DNA of 64,000 bases, taken from Brettanomyces bruxellensis (lineage: Eukaryota > Ascomycota > Pichiomycetes > Pichiales > Pichiaceae). The stretch is from contig NC_054689.1 in the NCBI RefSeq assembly GCF_011074885.1, positions 1,116,001 to 1,180,000 on the forward strand. Reading direction: 5' to 3'. Positions 20,933-30,682 of this stretch are shown here, one piece after another. The position numbers were made by a program, and so were the translations under genes. Positions within the stretch are counted from its first letter, which is position 1. Each line of letters begins with the position of its first letter. The notes beneath the pieces are model-generated. The model was not told the origin of the DNA. It saw only the letters and a list, made by a program, of their open reading frames with translations, and made no database searches.

Positions 20933-20954
20933 TTTTTTTTTTTTTTTTTTTTTT
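20933..20954 (+). repeat. Poly-T tract (22 T)
   Basis: An uninterrupted run of 22 T lies directly downstream of the bZIP-like site. Such dA:dT tracts exclude nucleosomes in yeast promoters. The exact length may vary with sequencing. Confidence 0.8.
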
Positions 20955-21189
20955 GGTAATAGGCTAATGCTATTGAACGGATGATTACTAAGGATTACCA
21001 AGATAAAAGGAACTGACAACCTATGAAATTCACCGGATTAGTAAATTTGGCGAAGTATAAATATCGACAAATTATCCTGGAGTGATATCTTATCAAATTT
21101 TTTGACATCAAACATTAAATTCTTATTTGACATAATAAATTATATTAACTTACAGGGAGCTAAAAAAGAAGAGCTTAATTTGATCCAAA

Positions 21190-22131
21190 ATGAGCAAGAG
21201 TAGGACTATTTTTAAATCATTTTATGCTGCTGAACAGGGAGAAGGTGCAGGCGCTATTGTTAGGAGATCAATTGGCGTCAGGCAGATGCGAAACTTCACT
21301 CCATTTTTGATGCTTGATCACTTCAATGTATCAAAAGGTGCTGGATTTCCAGACCACCCCCACAGAGGACAAGAAACAATTACTCTTCTAATGAAAGGAT
21401 TCATGCTACACGAGGATTTCACAGGTGCCAGCGGTATTTTAAGACCAGGAGATCTCCAATTTATGACTGCAGGAAAAGGTGCGATGCATAGTGAAATGCC
21501 ATATTCTCCAGATGGACAAGCAGTTGAAGGCCTGCAACTTTGGGTTGATTTACCTAAAGATTTGAAATATTCAGAGCCCAGATACAGGGATTTAAGGAGT
21601 GAGGAGATTCCAGTTATTAAGCCAAATGAAAAAGTCACTGTTAAGGTTATCAGCGGGAGATCATATGGAACTGAATCAATGAAAAACCTTGCTTACACAC
21701 CAGTTGTATACTATGACTTTACAATTAAAGCTGGTGGCGCATTTGAACAAGATGTCCCTGAAGATTTTAATGCTTTCATTTATCTTTTAGATGGCAGCTT
21801 AGAATTAAATGGCGAGTCTCTACAAAAATTTAGTGCCACATTCTTTAATCGAGATGGAAAAAACATTAAAGGAACAGTTCCCGATGGTTCGCATGACGCT
21901 CACTTCGTATTGATTGCTGGAAAAGTTCTTGACCAACCAGTTGTCCAATATGGACCTTTTGTTGTTTGCTCGAAGGATGAAGTGTATCAAACCTTTGAGG
22001 ATTATCAAGAAGCAAAGAATGGGTTTGAAAGATCGAAGAACTGGCATAGTAAAATAGGAAACGGGGTTACCAAAGAGATTTTTAATGATTTAATAAGTAA
22101 GGTCGGTGGTACCTCAGAGAAAATGTATTAA
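21190..22131 (+). CDS. Pirin family protein
   Basis: Pirins are bicupin iron-binding proteins with proposed quercetinase or redox-dependent transcription-cofactor roles. The 313-residue product has the metal-site signature DHPHRGQETIT (His pair near residues 56-58) and GAMHSEMP (His/Glu near 98-101) in the first cupin. The second cupin covers about 170-290. S. cerevisiae has no clear pirin, while other fungi (for example the Candida albicans PRN genes) do. The start fits, beginning MSKSRTIFKSFYA. The biochemical function in yeasts is not settled. Confidence 0.9.
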   Translation: MSKSRTIFKSFYAAEQGEGAGAIVRRSIGVRQMRNFTPFLMLDHFNVSKGAGFPDHPHRGQETITLLMKGFMLHEDFTGASGILRPGDLQFMTAGKGAMHSEMPYSPDGQAVEGLQLWVDLPKDLKYSEPRYRDLRSEEIPVIKPNEKVTVKVISGRSYGTESMKNLAYTPVVYYDFTIKAGGAFEQDVPEDFNAFIYLLDGSLELNGESLQKFSATFFNRDGKNIKGTVPDGSHDAHFVLIAGKVLDQPVVQYGPFVVCSKDEVYQTFEDYQEAKNGFERSKNWHSKIGNGVTKEIFNDLISKVGGTSEKMY

Positions 22132-22830
22132 TTCACTATTTTATTGGATTTTATCCAAAAGCATGTGGACGCCACAACAGTCATTTGTAAACTTTTATAG
22201 ATTTATTTATACGATATTATGTTATGTATCTTTGAGCTGTTATCCTGTATATATTGTACGTCGATCCGATCTCGGAGTTTTCGGCTTGGTATCCAGAGAG
22301 CCAAAAAAATCTCGGACTGCAGGTGTTTCCGAAATTGGTTTAACGGCTAAGAACTAGTCCGTTTCGGTGAAATTCCTTAAAAAATACACTATGTTAACGG
22401 GCTTTGATATGTTAAAGAACTACAAAGGTGCATATATAAAGATACTTATTGCTTCAAATTTGTCGTCCTCAGTAATTTAAAAGACCTTTTCAACCTGTCT
22501 TAATCCTGATAGCGCTTATTTTAAAGGGGTTTTGCTGAACTTAAAGTATTACCTTTTTTTCAGCCAAAGGTTTTTCAATTTTTTTTCGCCTTATCTGCGA
22601 TTAGGCCATATTGAAAACAGCCCGCAACGGTCTTTCCAGGTCTGTCCTGAAATTTAACATAGATTTTGATAATTTTCTTCACATACATATAACCCGGTCA
22701 AGGTTCAATAATATGCAAACAGTAACGAGATAAATTTGTGAAACAACTTGAATCATATCCTATTAAAGATAAGCGTTTCAAATTTTTTTTTTTGCCTAGA
22801 TAATCCTACTTATAAAGATCGGTACTTGGA
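22132..22830 (+). other. Intergenic pirin-MTM1 with CGG-triplet cluster
   Basis: This 699-bp gap has a dense set of CGG/CCG triplets at 22266-22367 (listed separately) and several poly-T runs closer to MTM1. No gene was recognised. Confidence 0.55.
22266..22367. promoter_or_regulatory. Cluster of eight CGG/CCG triplets
   Basis: Within 102 bp there are CCG at 22266, 22329 and 22359, and CGG at 22273, 22282, 22313, 22344 and 22365. These include the inverted pair TCCGATCTCGGA and an everted CCGTTTCGG. Spaced CGG triplets are the half-sites of Zn2Cys6 factors. Which gene they serve (MTM1, about 470 bp away, or a transcript of their own) is unclear. Confidence 0.35.
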
Positions 22831-24060
22831 ATGCGTGCATCTTTGAGGCTTGACGAGCAGGAAAAAGGACAGAGATCATCTACAGTAATACAGGAAGTCA
22901 AATATAACAAAAATGCCAATAATAGAAGTAAATGGAATGGTGGTATAACACTTCCTCAGAGAATGGCGAGTGCGTGTGTCGGATCCGTTTTAACATCTTT
23001 ACTGGTTACACCTTTTGATGTTGTGAGAATTCGGCTCCAACAACAGGAAATGCTTTTTCCACCTGGTCTAAAGAATGCCGACCGGTGTTGTAGGAGGATA
23101 GTTTTTTGGGAGGAGAACAACGGAGATATTATGGCAGGTGTGAGGGAAAATTCTTTCTGCAGTAAGAATAGTTGCGTGACGGAAAGTCGCCTACCAAATA
23201 CAATGACAGGGATCTCAAAAATAGCAAAGAATGAAGGAATTAGCGCCCTTTACAGGGGTATTGGATTAACACTGCTAATGGCGATTCCATCCAATGTTGT
23301 GTACTTCAGTGGTTATGACATTCTTAGGACCAGCTCACCGTTGGAGAAATCACATCCTATTTTAAATCCGCTGCTTTGTGGAGCATCGGCCAGGATCCTT
23401 GCCGCAACTTCGGTTGCGCCGATGGAATTGATAAAAACGAGGTTGCAGGCGGTTCCCGCTAGGCAAAAGAATATACGCTCATTTGTAATTTTAAAGATGG
23501 TGTTGAAAAATATGTGGAAAGATCTAAGGGACAAAGGACCATCGAGTCTTTTCAAGGGCTTACAATTAACACTTTGGAGAGACGTTCCATTTTCCGGGAT
23601 ATACTGGGCGGCATATGAGTCATTAACGAAATGGTTCAAACGGACAAGACTTTTGAGTTCAGAAAGAGATGATTTGTCGGGTAGTAGCCCGTTCAATGGA
23701 ACAATTTTCACAAGATCATTTCTCTCTGGTTCTATTGCGGGAATCACTGCAGCACTTTTTACCAATCCTTTTGATGTTGGTAAGACAAGATTCCAAGTGG
23801 CTTCGGAACAAGATCCAAAATCATTTGGTACTTTAAGTACATTAGCAAAGAAGGGCACTACCAAGGCTAGTGAAACATTGGGTAGACAACCGATGTTTAA
23901 GTTTTTATTCACAATATACAAAAATGAGGGGTTGGGAGCACTTTACGTAGGTATCTTCCCCAGATGCCTGAAAATAGCACCTTCATGTGCCATAATGATT
24001 TCAACGTATGAAGTTTCTAAGCAATTTTTCAAGAAAGTGGATCAGGGCCGTTTAATATGA
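22831..24060 (+). CDS. MTM1: Mitochondrial carrier Mtm1 (SLC25A39/40 family)
   Basis: This is an inner-membrane carrier needed for manganese/iron handling of Sod2. The metazoan homologs SLC25A39/40 import glutathione. Three carrier repeats are visible. P-x-D-x-x-x-x-R/K signatures occur at TPFDVVRIRLQQQ (about 62-74), APMELIKTRLQ (about 200-210, E in place of D) and NPFDVGKTRFQ (about 310-320). The protein is 409 residues (yeast 366). The first matrix loop carries cysteines, CC near 89-90 and C-x4-C near 110-115, in the place where SLC25A39 has an iron-sensing cysteine set. The ATG at 22831 gives a plausible N-terminus. Confidence 0.92.
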   Translation: MRASLRLDEQEKGQRSSTVIQEVKYNKNANNRSKWNGGITLPQRMASACVGSVLTSLLVTPFDVVRIRLQQQEMLFPPGLKNADRCCRRIVFWEENNGDIMAGVRENSFCSKNSCVTESRLPNTMTGISKIAKNEGISALYRGIGLTLLMAIPSNVVYFSGYDILRTSSPLEKSHPILNPLLCGASARILAATSVAPMELIKTRLQAVPARQKNIRSFVILKMVLKNMWKDLRDKGPSSLFKGLQLTLWRDVPFSGIYWAAYESLTKWFKRTRLLSSERDDLSGSSPFNGTIFTRSFLSGSIAGITAALFTNPFDVGKTRFQVASEQDPKSFGTLSTLAKKGTTKASETLGRQPMFKFLFTIYKNEGLGALYVGIFPRCLKIAPSCAIMISTYEVSKQFFKKVDQGRLI

Positions 24061-24426
24061 TAGAAAAGCGGCATGCGGCATCTATATACAATCACGCACT
24101 TATACATATATTTTATCTTTCTTATCTTGCATATTCAATGAGAAGTTAAGGCCGATCCTTAGCTTGCTTAATACTATAAGGATTCATCTGCAAAATTTTT
24201 AAAAAAAATCAACAAAAGTATAATTGTAACCTAAAACCAATTTGTATTACGTGAGGTATGATGTGATCTAAAAATTAGTAAATAAAGTATTATCTTTATG
24301 AATTTATATTGAGTTCATATCGATCAAGTATCGGTAAGTGTATAAAAAGAGGTATTTATATAGCAAGATAACTGCACATTTGAACACTTTCATTTAAACG
24401 AAGTTCGGAATTCGATTTTCTTAAAT
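24061..24426. other. Convergent intergenic region MTM1 / coiled-coil gene
   Basis: This is 366 bp of AT-rich sequence between two converging stops. It should hold both terminators; I see nothing else. Confidence 0.55.
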
Positions 24427-25665
24427 TTATTGCCAGATGCTAGATTCCTTAGATCTCATCAAGCTAGAAAGTCGTTGTGAAATTTTACCGGGCATGGAAA
24501 TGCTCTGGGATGAAGCCGGTCTTTCTAAAGCTGGCTTTTTAAAATGACTGCAAAATGCGGCGTGAACAACTTTTCCCGCCTTTCCCACAGCCAGACATTC
24601 CGAACATGTTGGCTCCACACCAGATGTGGCTTCATCTCCGGCTCCTTCAAATACTTTTTTAGATGATGCATTTCTGATTTTGCCACTTTTTAATAAATTA
24701 AGCTCATTTGTACGGTCTTTGAGTTTATTTTCTTTATTATCATCTGACAACCTGGATTCCGATCCTGATCCCGATCCTGTAAGGGGATGTATTCTTTCAA
24801 ATCCCGATTCTCGCGTAGTTTCAGCATATATTTTATTTACGGGGTACATGCTCCCTTCATTGACATACCTGAATAATGTATCACATCCTTCTTTCATTCT
24901 GTTGCAAGATGTCTGAAGACATATTGCATAATCTAGAAGAGAACCTTTTAGAACTGTACTAATCGCCTTTATCAGTTGTTCATTAATAACCTCAATTGAG
25001 GCGTCGATTTCCTCAATTTTTTCTTTGGCTAGATGTAGAGCTTGCCCTTCTCCCTTTTTTCTTTCCTCCTCTCTCACTTCGATCATAGTAGCTTGCCGCT
25101 TATTTCTTTGTACCTCCATTTTGTTTTCCCTTTGAAAAACATGTGCAAGTTGTAGATTAATATTCTCTTGTTTTCTGATCAATTCTTCCTCTGATCTGAT
25201 CTGAATATCTAAAAGAGCATTATATTCAGATAACATTCTGGAGTTTTCATAATTTGGTAAAATGGCCATCCAATTTGCAATACTAGAAAAGAAATCCTGC
25301 TCTCTTTTAACCATTTTCTTCCTTGTATTAATTAATTTAGTCAATCTATAAGCAACTTGGGCTGCACTTGGTTGACTTGGACTTTTAATGCCCAGAGCCT
25401 CCAATGTTTTGAGAAGAGGATTGATAAACTGAGGTGGCTTCGCTCTTTGCCTTTGATATTGTGACACGAGAGACACTGAATTTGGTGATTTACCATTATT
25501 CCATGTATTGGAAGAATTGAGGTACTGTTGTCCTTGAGTTTCTTGATGCATTATGGCAGATGGATATAATGAATCGGAATCTAATGTCGGCATATTGTTA
25601 TCATCATCAGGTTGATCGGTCATTTTAGGATATTGCTCTTGCCTCGAAAATCCAGTCTTCCACAT
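24427..25665 (-). CDS. Unrecognised coiled-coil (possibly BAR-like) protein with C-terminal Cys/His cluster
   Basis: The 412-residue product has a polar N-terminus and a predominantly helical central region (about 85-270) rich in heptad-like leucines and charged residues. A disordered S/D/K-rich linker follows. Near residues 350-370 there is a CSECLAVG...CSHF cluster (C-x2-C ... C-x-H) that could bind zinc. The helical span resembles BAR-type membrane-binding domains in length and composition, but I cannot assign a family. A second in-frame ATG at residue 15 (25621-25623) is an alternative start. Its 5' region is split from SDD3 by the retrotransposon. Confidence 0.7.
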   Translation of the reverse strand: MWKTGFSRQEQYPKMTDQPDDDNNMPTLDSDSLYPSAIMHQETQGQQYLNSSNTWNNGKSPNSVSLVSQYQRQRAKPPQFINPLLKTLEALGIKSPSQPSAAQVAYRLTKLINTRKKMVKREQDFFSSIANWMAILPNYENSRMLSEYNALLDIQIRSEEELIRKQENINLQLAHVFQRENKMEVQRNKRQATMIEVREEERKKGEGQALHLAKEKIEEIDASIEVINEQLIKAISTVLKGSLLDYAICLQTSCNRMKEGCDTLFRYVNEGSMYPVNKIYAETTRESGFERIHPLTGSGSGSESRLSDDNKENKLKDRTNELNLLKSGKIRNASSKKVFEGAGDEATSGVEPTCSECLAVGKAGKVVHAAFCSHFKKPALERPASSQSISMPGKISQRLSSLMRSKESSIWQ

Positions 25666-26129
25666 AATTGAATTTGTAATGTATGTATATATTTAATAAC
25701 CACTAGTGGGCTTTTTTTCTCTCAATGAATAGAAAATGAATGTACATATTTATAACGTTTGAATTTGCCGAGGACAAAATGTGATCCCATAACCAGCTAA
25801 ATACAGGAAGCGTCTAACAGGGGCACAAAAATTCATATTAGGAAATTGGAATCAAAACAAGGAAGGAGGAGCGCAAGATCTGGGAGAAAAATAAAGAGAA
25901 TTGTAAACAAAAAGATGGCAAAGAATAGAACAGAGCACATTGAAATTTTCCATCAAGATTACAGGGGAAAAAAGCAAAGCGTTTTCTAACGCTGCTTCCA
26001 CTGATGATTCTTGTAATATATGTAAATCTATTATCAAGTCAATTTACATGATTCGTTTAAGCAGCAGCCGAAATAAAATGTATTTATTTAGTTTCGAAAG
26101 TAATGCAGTGTAAATGATAAAAGGGGGCA
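25666..26129. other. Intergenic region left of the retrotransposon
   Basis: This 464-bp stretch is the left half of what was probably one divergent promoter region (coiled-coil gene / SDD3) before the element inserted. A 61-codon minus-strand frame inside it shows no recognisable domain. No RNA gene or clear motif was seen. Confidence 0.55.
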
Positions 26130-26134
26130 AAGAT
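26130..26134. repeat. Left 5-bp target-site duplication AAGAT
   Basis: AAGAT directly precedes the 5' LTR and is repeated exactly at 31126-31130 after the 3' LTR. A 5-bp duplication is typical of Ty1/copia integration, and it shows the two LTRs belong to one insertion event. Confidence 0.9.
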
Positions 26135-26577
26135 TGTTGTTAGTATGTGCTAATATTTGGTTGAGTTACGTAATCTGGAATGTGAATTTGGTGAACGGAT
26201 GTGATTCTGATTTGTATGGTGATTGGTCTTTAATACGGATTGAAGAGGAAAGCGAGAAAGGTTAGTTAAACGAAAAGATGGTTGAGAAAAAGGTATTTCT
26301 CATTGGTTGATTAAGTAATCAAACAATGAAAATTAAGGAACTCAGGAAACCATCAGAGAAAAGTTTTTTGTTTATAATTAAGGGCTTTGCCACTTCTGTG
26401 CAGATGAAATATGCATGATGTAAACGGTCATGTGGAATAACGAAAGTTAACGAAGTTAAGCAAGTTATTAAGGGACCAACCTACTGATATTATTTCTACT
26501 ACATAGGATTAGTATTAGCTGCTTATTTACGTAATTAGTATATAAAGGAAGCTTTCAATAAATCTCGGATTACAACA
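26135..26577 (+). repeat. 5' LTR (443 bp)
   Basis: It begins TGTTGTTAGT and ends TACAACA (TG...CA). It contains two TTACGTAA palindromes (26166-26173 and 26527-26534) and a TATATAAAG box just after the second one. This gives a compact promoter with bZIP-type sites. It looks identical to the 3' LTR. Confidence 0.95.
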
Positions 26578-26599
26578 GATTTCCAATCTTTATTCCAGA

Positions 26600-27352
26600 A
26601 TGTCTTTGTCATTTATTGATAGCAGGGAGAATAGAACTCCACCAACTCAAAGCGAGTGTATTGAGCTCATAAGGATTTTAGAGTTTGATAATGAGGATGT
26701 TCAGAAGATCTTCAACGCTAAGAATTTTACTGAACCAAAAAGGAATTCTCTTTTCTTTATTTTAAAGTTTAAGAGATGGTTTTGTCAGCAGTTGCATGGT
26801 GTTAGAACATCAACGACAGAACAGATTAGGGCAGTTGATAAGTTGTTTGATCTGAAGACAGCGGAAGGATTGCCGGTTTAGGCAATCTCGCTTACTTGAA
26901 GTAAGGCAGTTAATCTCTTCTTTGATGGTTATATCAGAGAGTAATTTAGAGGTGTAACTGGTTGGAGTATTATTACGATAATAAATGCTTTGTTGGAAAA
27001 TATTCAGGGCCCAGAATGCATTACCTTTGAAGTAGATGCGTATAACGCATACAAGAATACTACTTCAGGTGAAATTATTGAGATTGTTGAGTTATTACTT
27101 TACGATTACAGTGAGCCAATGATTTTGGTTAAGGTTGCAAAGATGCTAGGAAAAAGATTTGAGGATTTATTCTTCATGGAGCTAAGGTTTCTAGGATCTA
27201 TGCAGGATATGCATTGGGCAGATAATGTCAATAACATTAGAATCGTGTTCTATTGTCATAAATGGAGCGCATCCGGAGTTAATGTTAAACTTGAATCGGC
27301 TAATAAGGTTGTGACCCAAGGTAAAAAGGGTACAAAAGGGGTAGCCAGATGA
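26600..27352 (+). pseudogene. gag remnant of the copia element
   Basis: An ATG at 26600, 22 bp after the 5' LTR, opens a 93-codon frame that ends in a stop at 26881. Coding similarity in composition resumes at 26990-27352 in another segment. Gag has little sequence conservation, so it is assigned by position between the LTR and the zinc knuckle. It is interrupted and cannot give a full Gag. Confidence 0.7.
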
Positions 27353-27383
27353 TTCGAAATGGCATTCAAAAAGGATAAAGAAG

Positions 27384-28446
27384 ATGATTTTTTTTTTTTT
27401 AATTTGCCGAAAGAATGGGCACTTCAAAAAGGAATGCTCAGAGTACAAGAAATGGAAGGCCAGTAAGGCCAAAGAAGGAGTTCAGTCTTACAGTACTGAG
27501 GAAACTCATTGTATGGAAGTAATTGAACTTTCAGAAGGAACAATGGGTGAACTCCCTAAGGAAGTTTTCTTGTTGGATTCAGGTGCATCATGTCATTCGG
27601 TTACAGACGTGAACATACTTGAAGAGGTCAGAACTAGTGCTAAGCGGATAAAGACAGCAAACGGAAGTTCTGAAGTTCAACTTGTTGGTACAGCAAGGTG
27701 TGGTAATTTAGTCTTAGAAGATGCAATTTATCTAGAGCACGGTACACATAACTTAGTCTCGTTGTCAAGGCTTTTGAGGAAGGGTTTCAGGATTGTCTGG
27801 AATTACGACAAAGCATTGATATACGGAAGAGATGATAAGGTTGTGACTGTTGCCCATGAACGCAATGGTGTTTACGTCATGGATAATCCCGGTTTGGAAT
27901 TAGTTCTAGAAGTCAGTGTCTCTTCTAAGCATAAGGATTTTCTTGCAAGCGTGCATGCCAGTTATGGCCATGCGTCTGTGAACAAGATGTTAAAGATAGT
28001 TGAGTCAATTTCGGAAAAGAAATTCTCTCAGGATCAAATAAGGAAAACTGTACAAGAATGTGAAGTGTGTTTGGGTCAGGTTAATTTGACTCATGGTAAG
28101 CAACACTTGGAAGTGGTTAAGAAACCCGGACACGTTCTTTGTGCAGATGTAATTGGTCCAATTAAGGGAAAGTACAGACTTATTGTTATAGATAAGTTCT
28201 CAACTTTCATGATCGGGAAGGTTTTGGAGTCAAGGTCTGAAGTGTCTCTAAAAACGATCGAAACAGTAAAGGAATTCATTAGCTTATTAAAGCTAGGAGG
28301 TTACAGGCCAATCTTCTTGAGGACAGATAATGAATTTGCAACTAAAGCTTTAGCCGCGTATTACAGGGATATGGAATTGTTGAACAGTTTAATGCTCAAT
28401 GTAGTTCTTATCAGAATGGGCGTGCAGAACAAAGCGACTGGGATAT
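27384..28446 (+). pseudogene. Zinc knuckle-protease-integrase remnant
   Basis: The frame holds a CCHC-like knuckle, CRKNGHFKKEC at 27405-27437, whose first Cys position is replaced by a 13-T run (27388-27400). An aspartic protease site LLDSGASCHS (Asp codon at 27576) follows. Next are the integrase HHCC zinc domain (His from 27954, Cys pair at 28059 and 28068) and two of the three catalytic acids: D at 28146 and D in RTDNEF at 28326. The frame shifts before the expected catalytic Glu region and stops at 28446. The family is certain; the gene is defective. Confidence 0.9.
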
Positions 28447-29162
28447 AGAGACTAGTATAGAGAGACTCATGAAATGGGCACGGAAGCAAATGGACTTATG
28501 NACGGAGGTGTTTCGTCATGTGATCTTTCTTCACAGCAGTTTAGCATAATGGAAGAAAGATGGTTGTTCATTTGTTGTGCTGGGTTATATTGAGTTGGAT
28601 TGTCTAAAGGGTATGTTACCTTTTAGATACAGAATCTTTTGCAATCACTATAACAGGACCCAGAAGATGTAAAAGAATAGTATTGAAGGTATCTTTCTAG
28701 GTTATTCTGATAAGAAAGTTTATCTGATACGGATTCTAGAGGTTTGTCTACAGCTGTCAAGTGAGAAGATAATCAGGAATTTGGCATTAAAGTAATGTCA
28801 AGAAAGTATTCATTTCAGGAAGGCCTCAGGTGGACTTGAGACCAGATTTGGATAAGGATTACTTGCTCGAAAAGTCGTCAGTTAAAGATGAGGTCCAGCG
28901 GGATGTAGATTTCAAACCAATAGAAGGAGAAAGGAAAAATGCGACAATGCGGTTTTAGAAGTCTCAGGTAAGCTGCAGGACATATTCTGCATAAAGAAAC
29001 TCCCTTATCTCAAAGTAGAAAGGGATTTGCAGAGAAAGCAGTGAGACAAGCATTATCGATGTAACATAGTACATGTATCTTAACTAATTCGGGAAGATCC
29101 AAAGGATCAATCTATTAGTTACGGAAGGGAAATATATTGTTCCAGGTACATATAAGGAAGCT
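28447..29162 (+). pseudogene. Degenerate integrase C-terminus / linker
   Basis: No frame is open for long. Scattered peptide-like fragments continue the pol polyprotein between integrase and reverse transcriptase. Position 28501 is an N in the sequence. Confidence 0.6.
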
Positions 29163-29732
29163 ATGGAACATAAGGAAGCAGTAAACTGGAAAAAGGCCTG
29201 CGATAAGGAAATTCAATCATTCCGGGAAAGCAATGCATTTGAGGTTGTTCTTAAAAGCTCGATACCGAGAAGGGCTAAGGCCATTGATAGTCGTTGGGTT
29301 TATAATGTTAAGAAGGAGCCCGATGGTGAAAGGTTCAAGGCCAGAATAGTTGCTAAAGGTTCTAAACAGGAGCATGGAATGGACTATACAGAAACTTATG
29401 CACCGGTAATGAAGTTGGATAGTTTTAGGTTTGTCTTGGCATATGCAGCACAGCAGGGCTGGCGGTTAAGACAGTTAGATGCTAAAAACGCATTTTTAAA
29501 TGGTGATATTGATTGTGAAATCTATCTCCGGCCACCTCCAGGTGTTCACCTAAAGCATGGAACTGTGTGGAAATTAAGGAAAAGTGTTTACGGACTTAAA
29601 GCAAACACCAATTGTATAGTATTAGACAATCAGGAAAGTGTTAAAGGAAGGGAAAACCCCTTATTTGCTGCATCTGATAAAGAAGGTTTGAATTATGCAT
29701 TGAGATGCTTATTCAAAAAGGTTTTCAGATGA
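29163..29732 (+). pseudogene. Reverse transcriptase remnant with internal deletion
   Basis: The copia RT N-terminal signature is clear: SRWVYNVKKEPDGERFKARI, VAKGSKQEHGMDY, TYAPVMKLDSF, QLDAKNAFLNGD and WKLRKSVYGLKA. Directly after GLKA, the usual palm segment with the YVDD active site is missing. The reading runs into unrelated codons and later resumes with FQMKDLG-type sequence at about 29720-29760. Catalysis by this copy is not possible. Confidence 0.9.
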
Positions 29733-30201
29733 AAGACCTTGGTAAGCCAGAAATATTTCTTGGCATGACATTAAATTGTTGCAAGGGCTTTATAAAGTTA
29801 ACAGCGAAAGGACACTATTGATAGGATATTGGGAAATGTATGAATACGGCTTCCGGAAAGGAAGTTGTTAAACCCGATACCTTTAGCTTGGTTTTGATGG
29901 ATAAGTAGTCGCCCTGGCTATCGGAAATTAAGGAGTCTGAATACAAATCAATGGTGGGGATGCTATTTCATATTAGAAATACGGTAAAGTCTGACATGAC
30001 ATATCAGGTGTCAAAATTAGCATCCTATAAGGATATATTACAGGAAGTTCACTAAGGAAACACAATAGTTATTATAGTATTTTGGTAAAATAAAAGATGA
30101 TGAAGGAAGGCATAACAAGGCAAGGATGCAAGGAATTTTAGTTCTTGGATACATCCAAAGAAGTTGCTATTCGTCAATAAGGATCCAAAATAATTAATAA
30201 A

Positions 30202-30654
30202 ATGTTTGTGTTTAGTGATGCTGATTGGGGAAAATCAGGAAATGGAAGATCACAATCAGGAGGAGTCGTTACATTCTGTGGTAACATCATTTCATGGCAT
30301 TCCAGAAAGCAGTCTAGCGTGGCACTTTCTACGGCTGAAAGTGAGCTAATGGCAATAAAGGAAGTAACAAAAACCGGTTTATACTTTTATCAGTTGTTAA
30401 ACGATATTGGAATTCCAGTTAACTATGTTAATTTATGTGGAGATAATAAGGCAGCTTTGAATATGAGCAGTCACAACACTCAAAATCATAAGTCGAGGCA
30501 TATCTCCATATCTTATTTTTTCATTAGAGAACTTGTGGAGAAAAGACAATTTAGATTATGGTATATCCAGTCTGGGGCAAATCCAGCGGATCTTTTAACA
30601 AAGAATCTAAGTCCAATTAAGTTGAACAACAGTCTCATTACTATGTTGCAGTGA
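30202..30654 (+). pseudogene. RNase H remnant
   Basis: This 150-codon frame has typical copia RNase H motifs. They are SDADWGKSGNGRSQSGG, SWHSRKQSSVALSTAESELMA (Asp and Glu metal ligands), CGDNKAALN and a C-terminal NPADLLTK. The domain is nearly intact but detached from RT by stops at about 29760-30190. Confidence 0.9.
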
Positions 30655-30682
30655 GAAGGAGAAATCTTAGCGCAAGAAGGAG

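Larger units (their letters stand above)
20700..21189 (+). other. Intergenic KOG1-pirin
   Basis: This 490-bp gap contains a bZIP-type palindrome (20915-20922) and a 22-T run (20933-20954) before the pirin gene, detailed separately. The rest is AT-rich without recognisable features. Confidence 0.6.

Noticed and set aside
22831..24060. CTG-Ser genetic code
   Set aside because: CTG codons occur at conserved Leu/Ile positions in MTM1 membrane helices, which fits the standard code.
26578..26599. A tRNA primer-binding site after the 5' LTR
   Set aside because: The sequence GATTTCCAATCTTTATTCC shows no obvious complement to the initiator tRNA 3' end or anticodon-arm half, so I leave the primer unassigned.
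26600..30654. Repeat-induced point mutation as the cause of the retrotransposon damage
   Set aside because: The LTRs are unmutated and the interior damage includes many insertions and deletions, not only C-to-T changes; RIP is also not known from budding yeasts.
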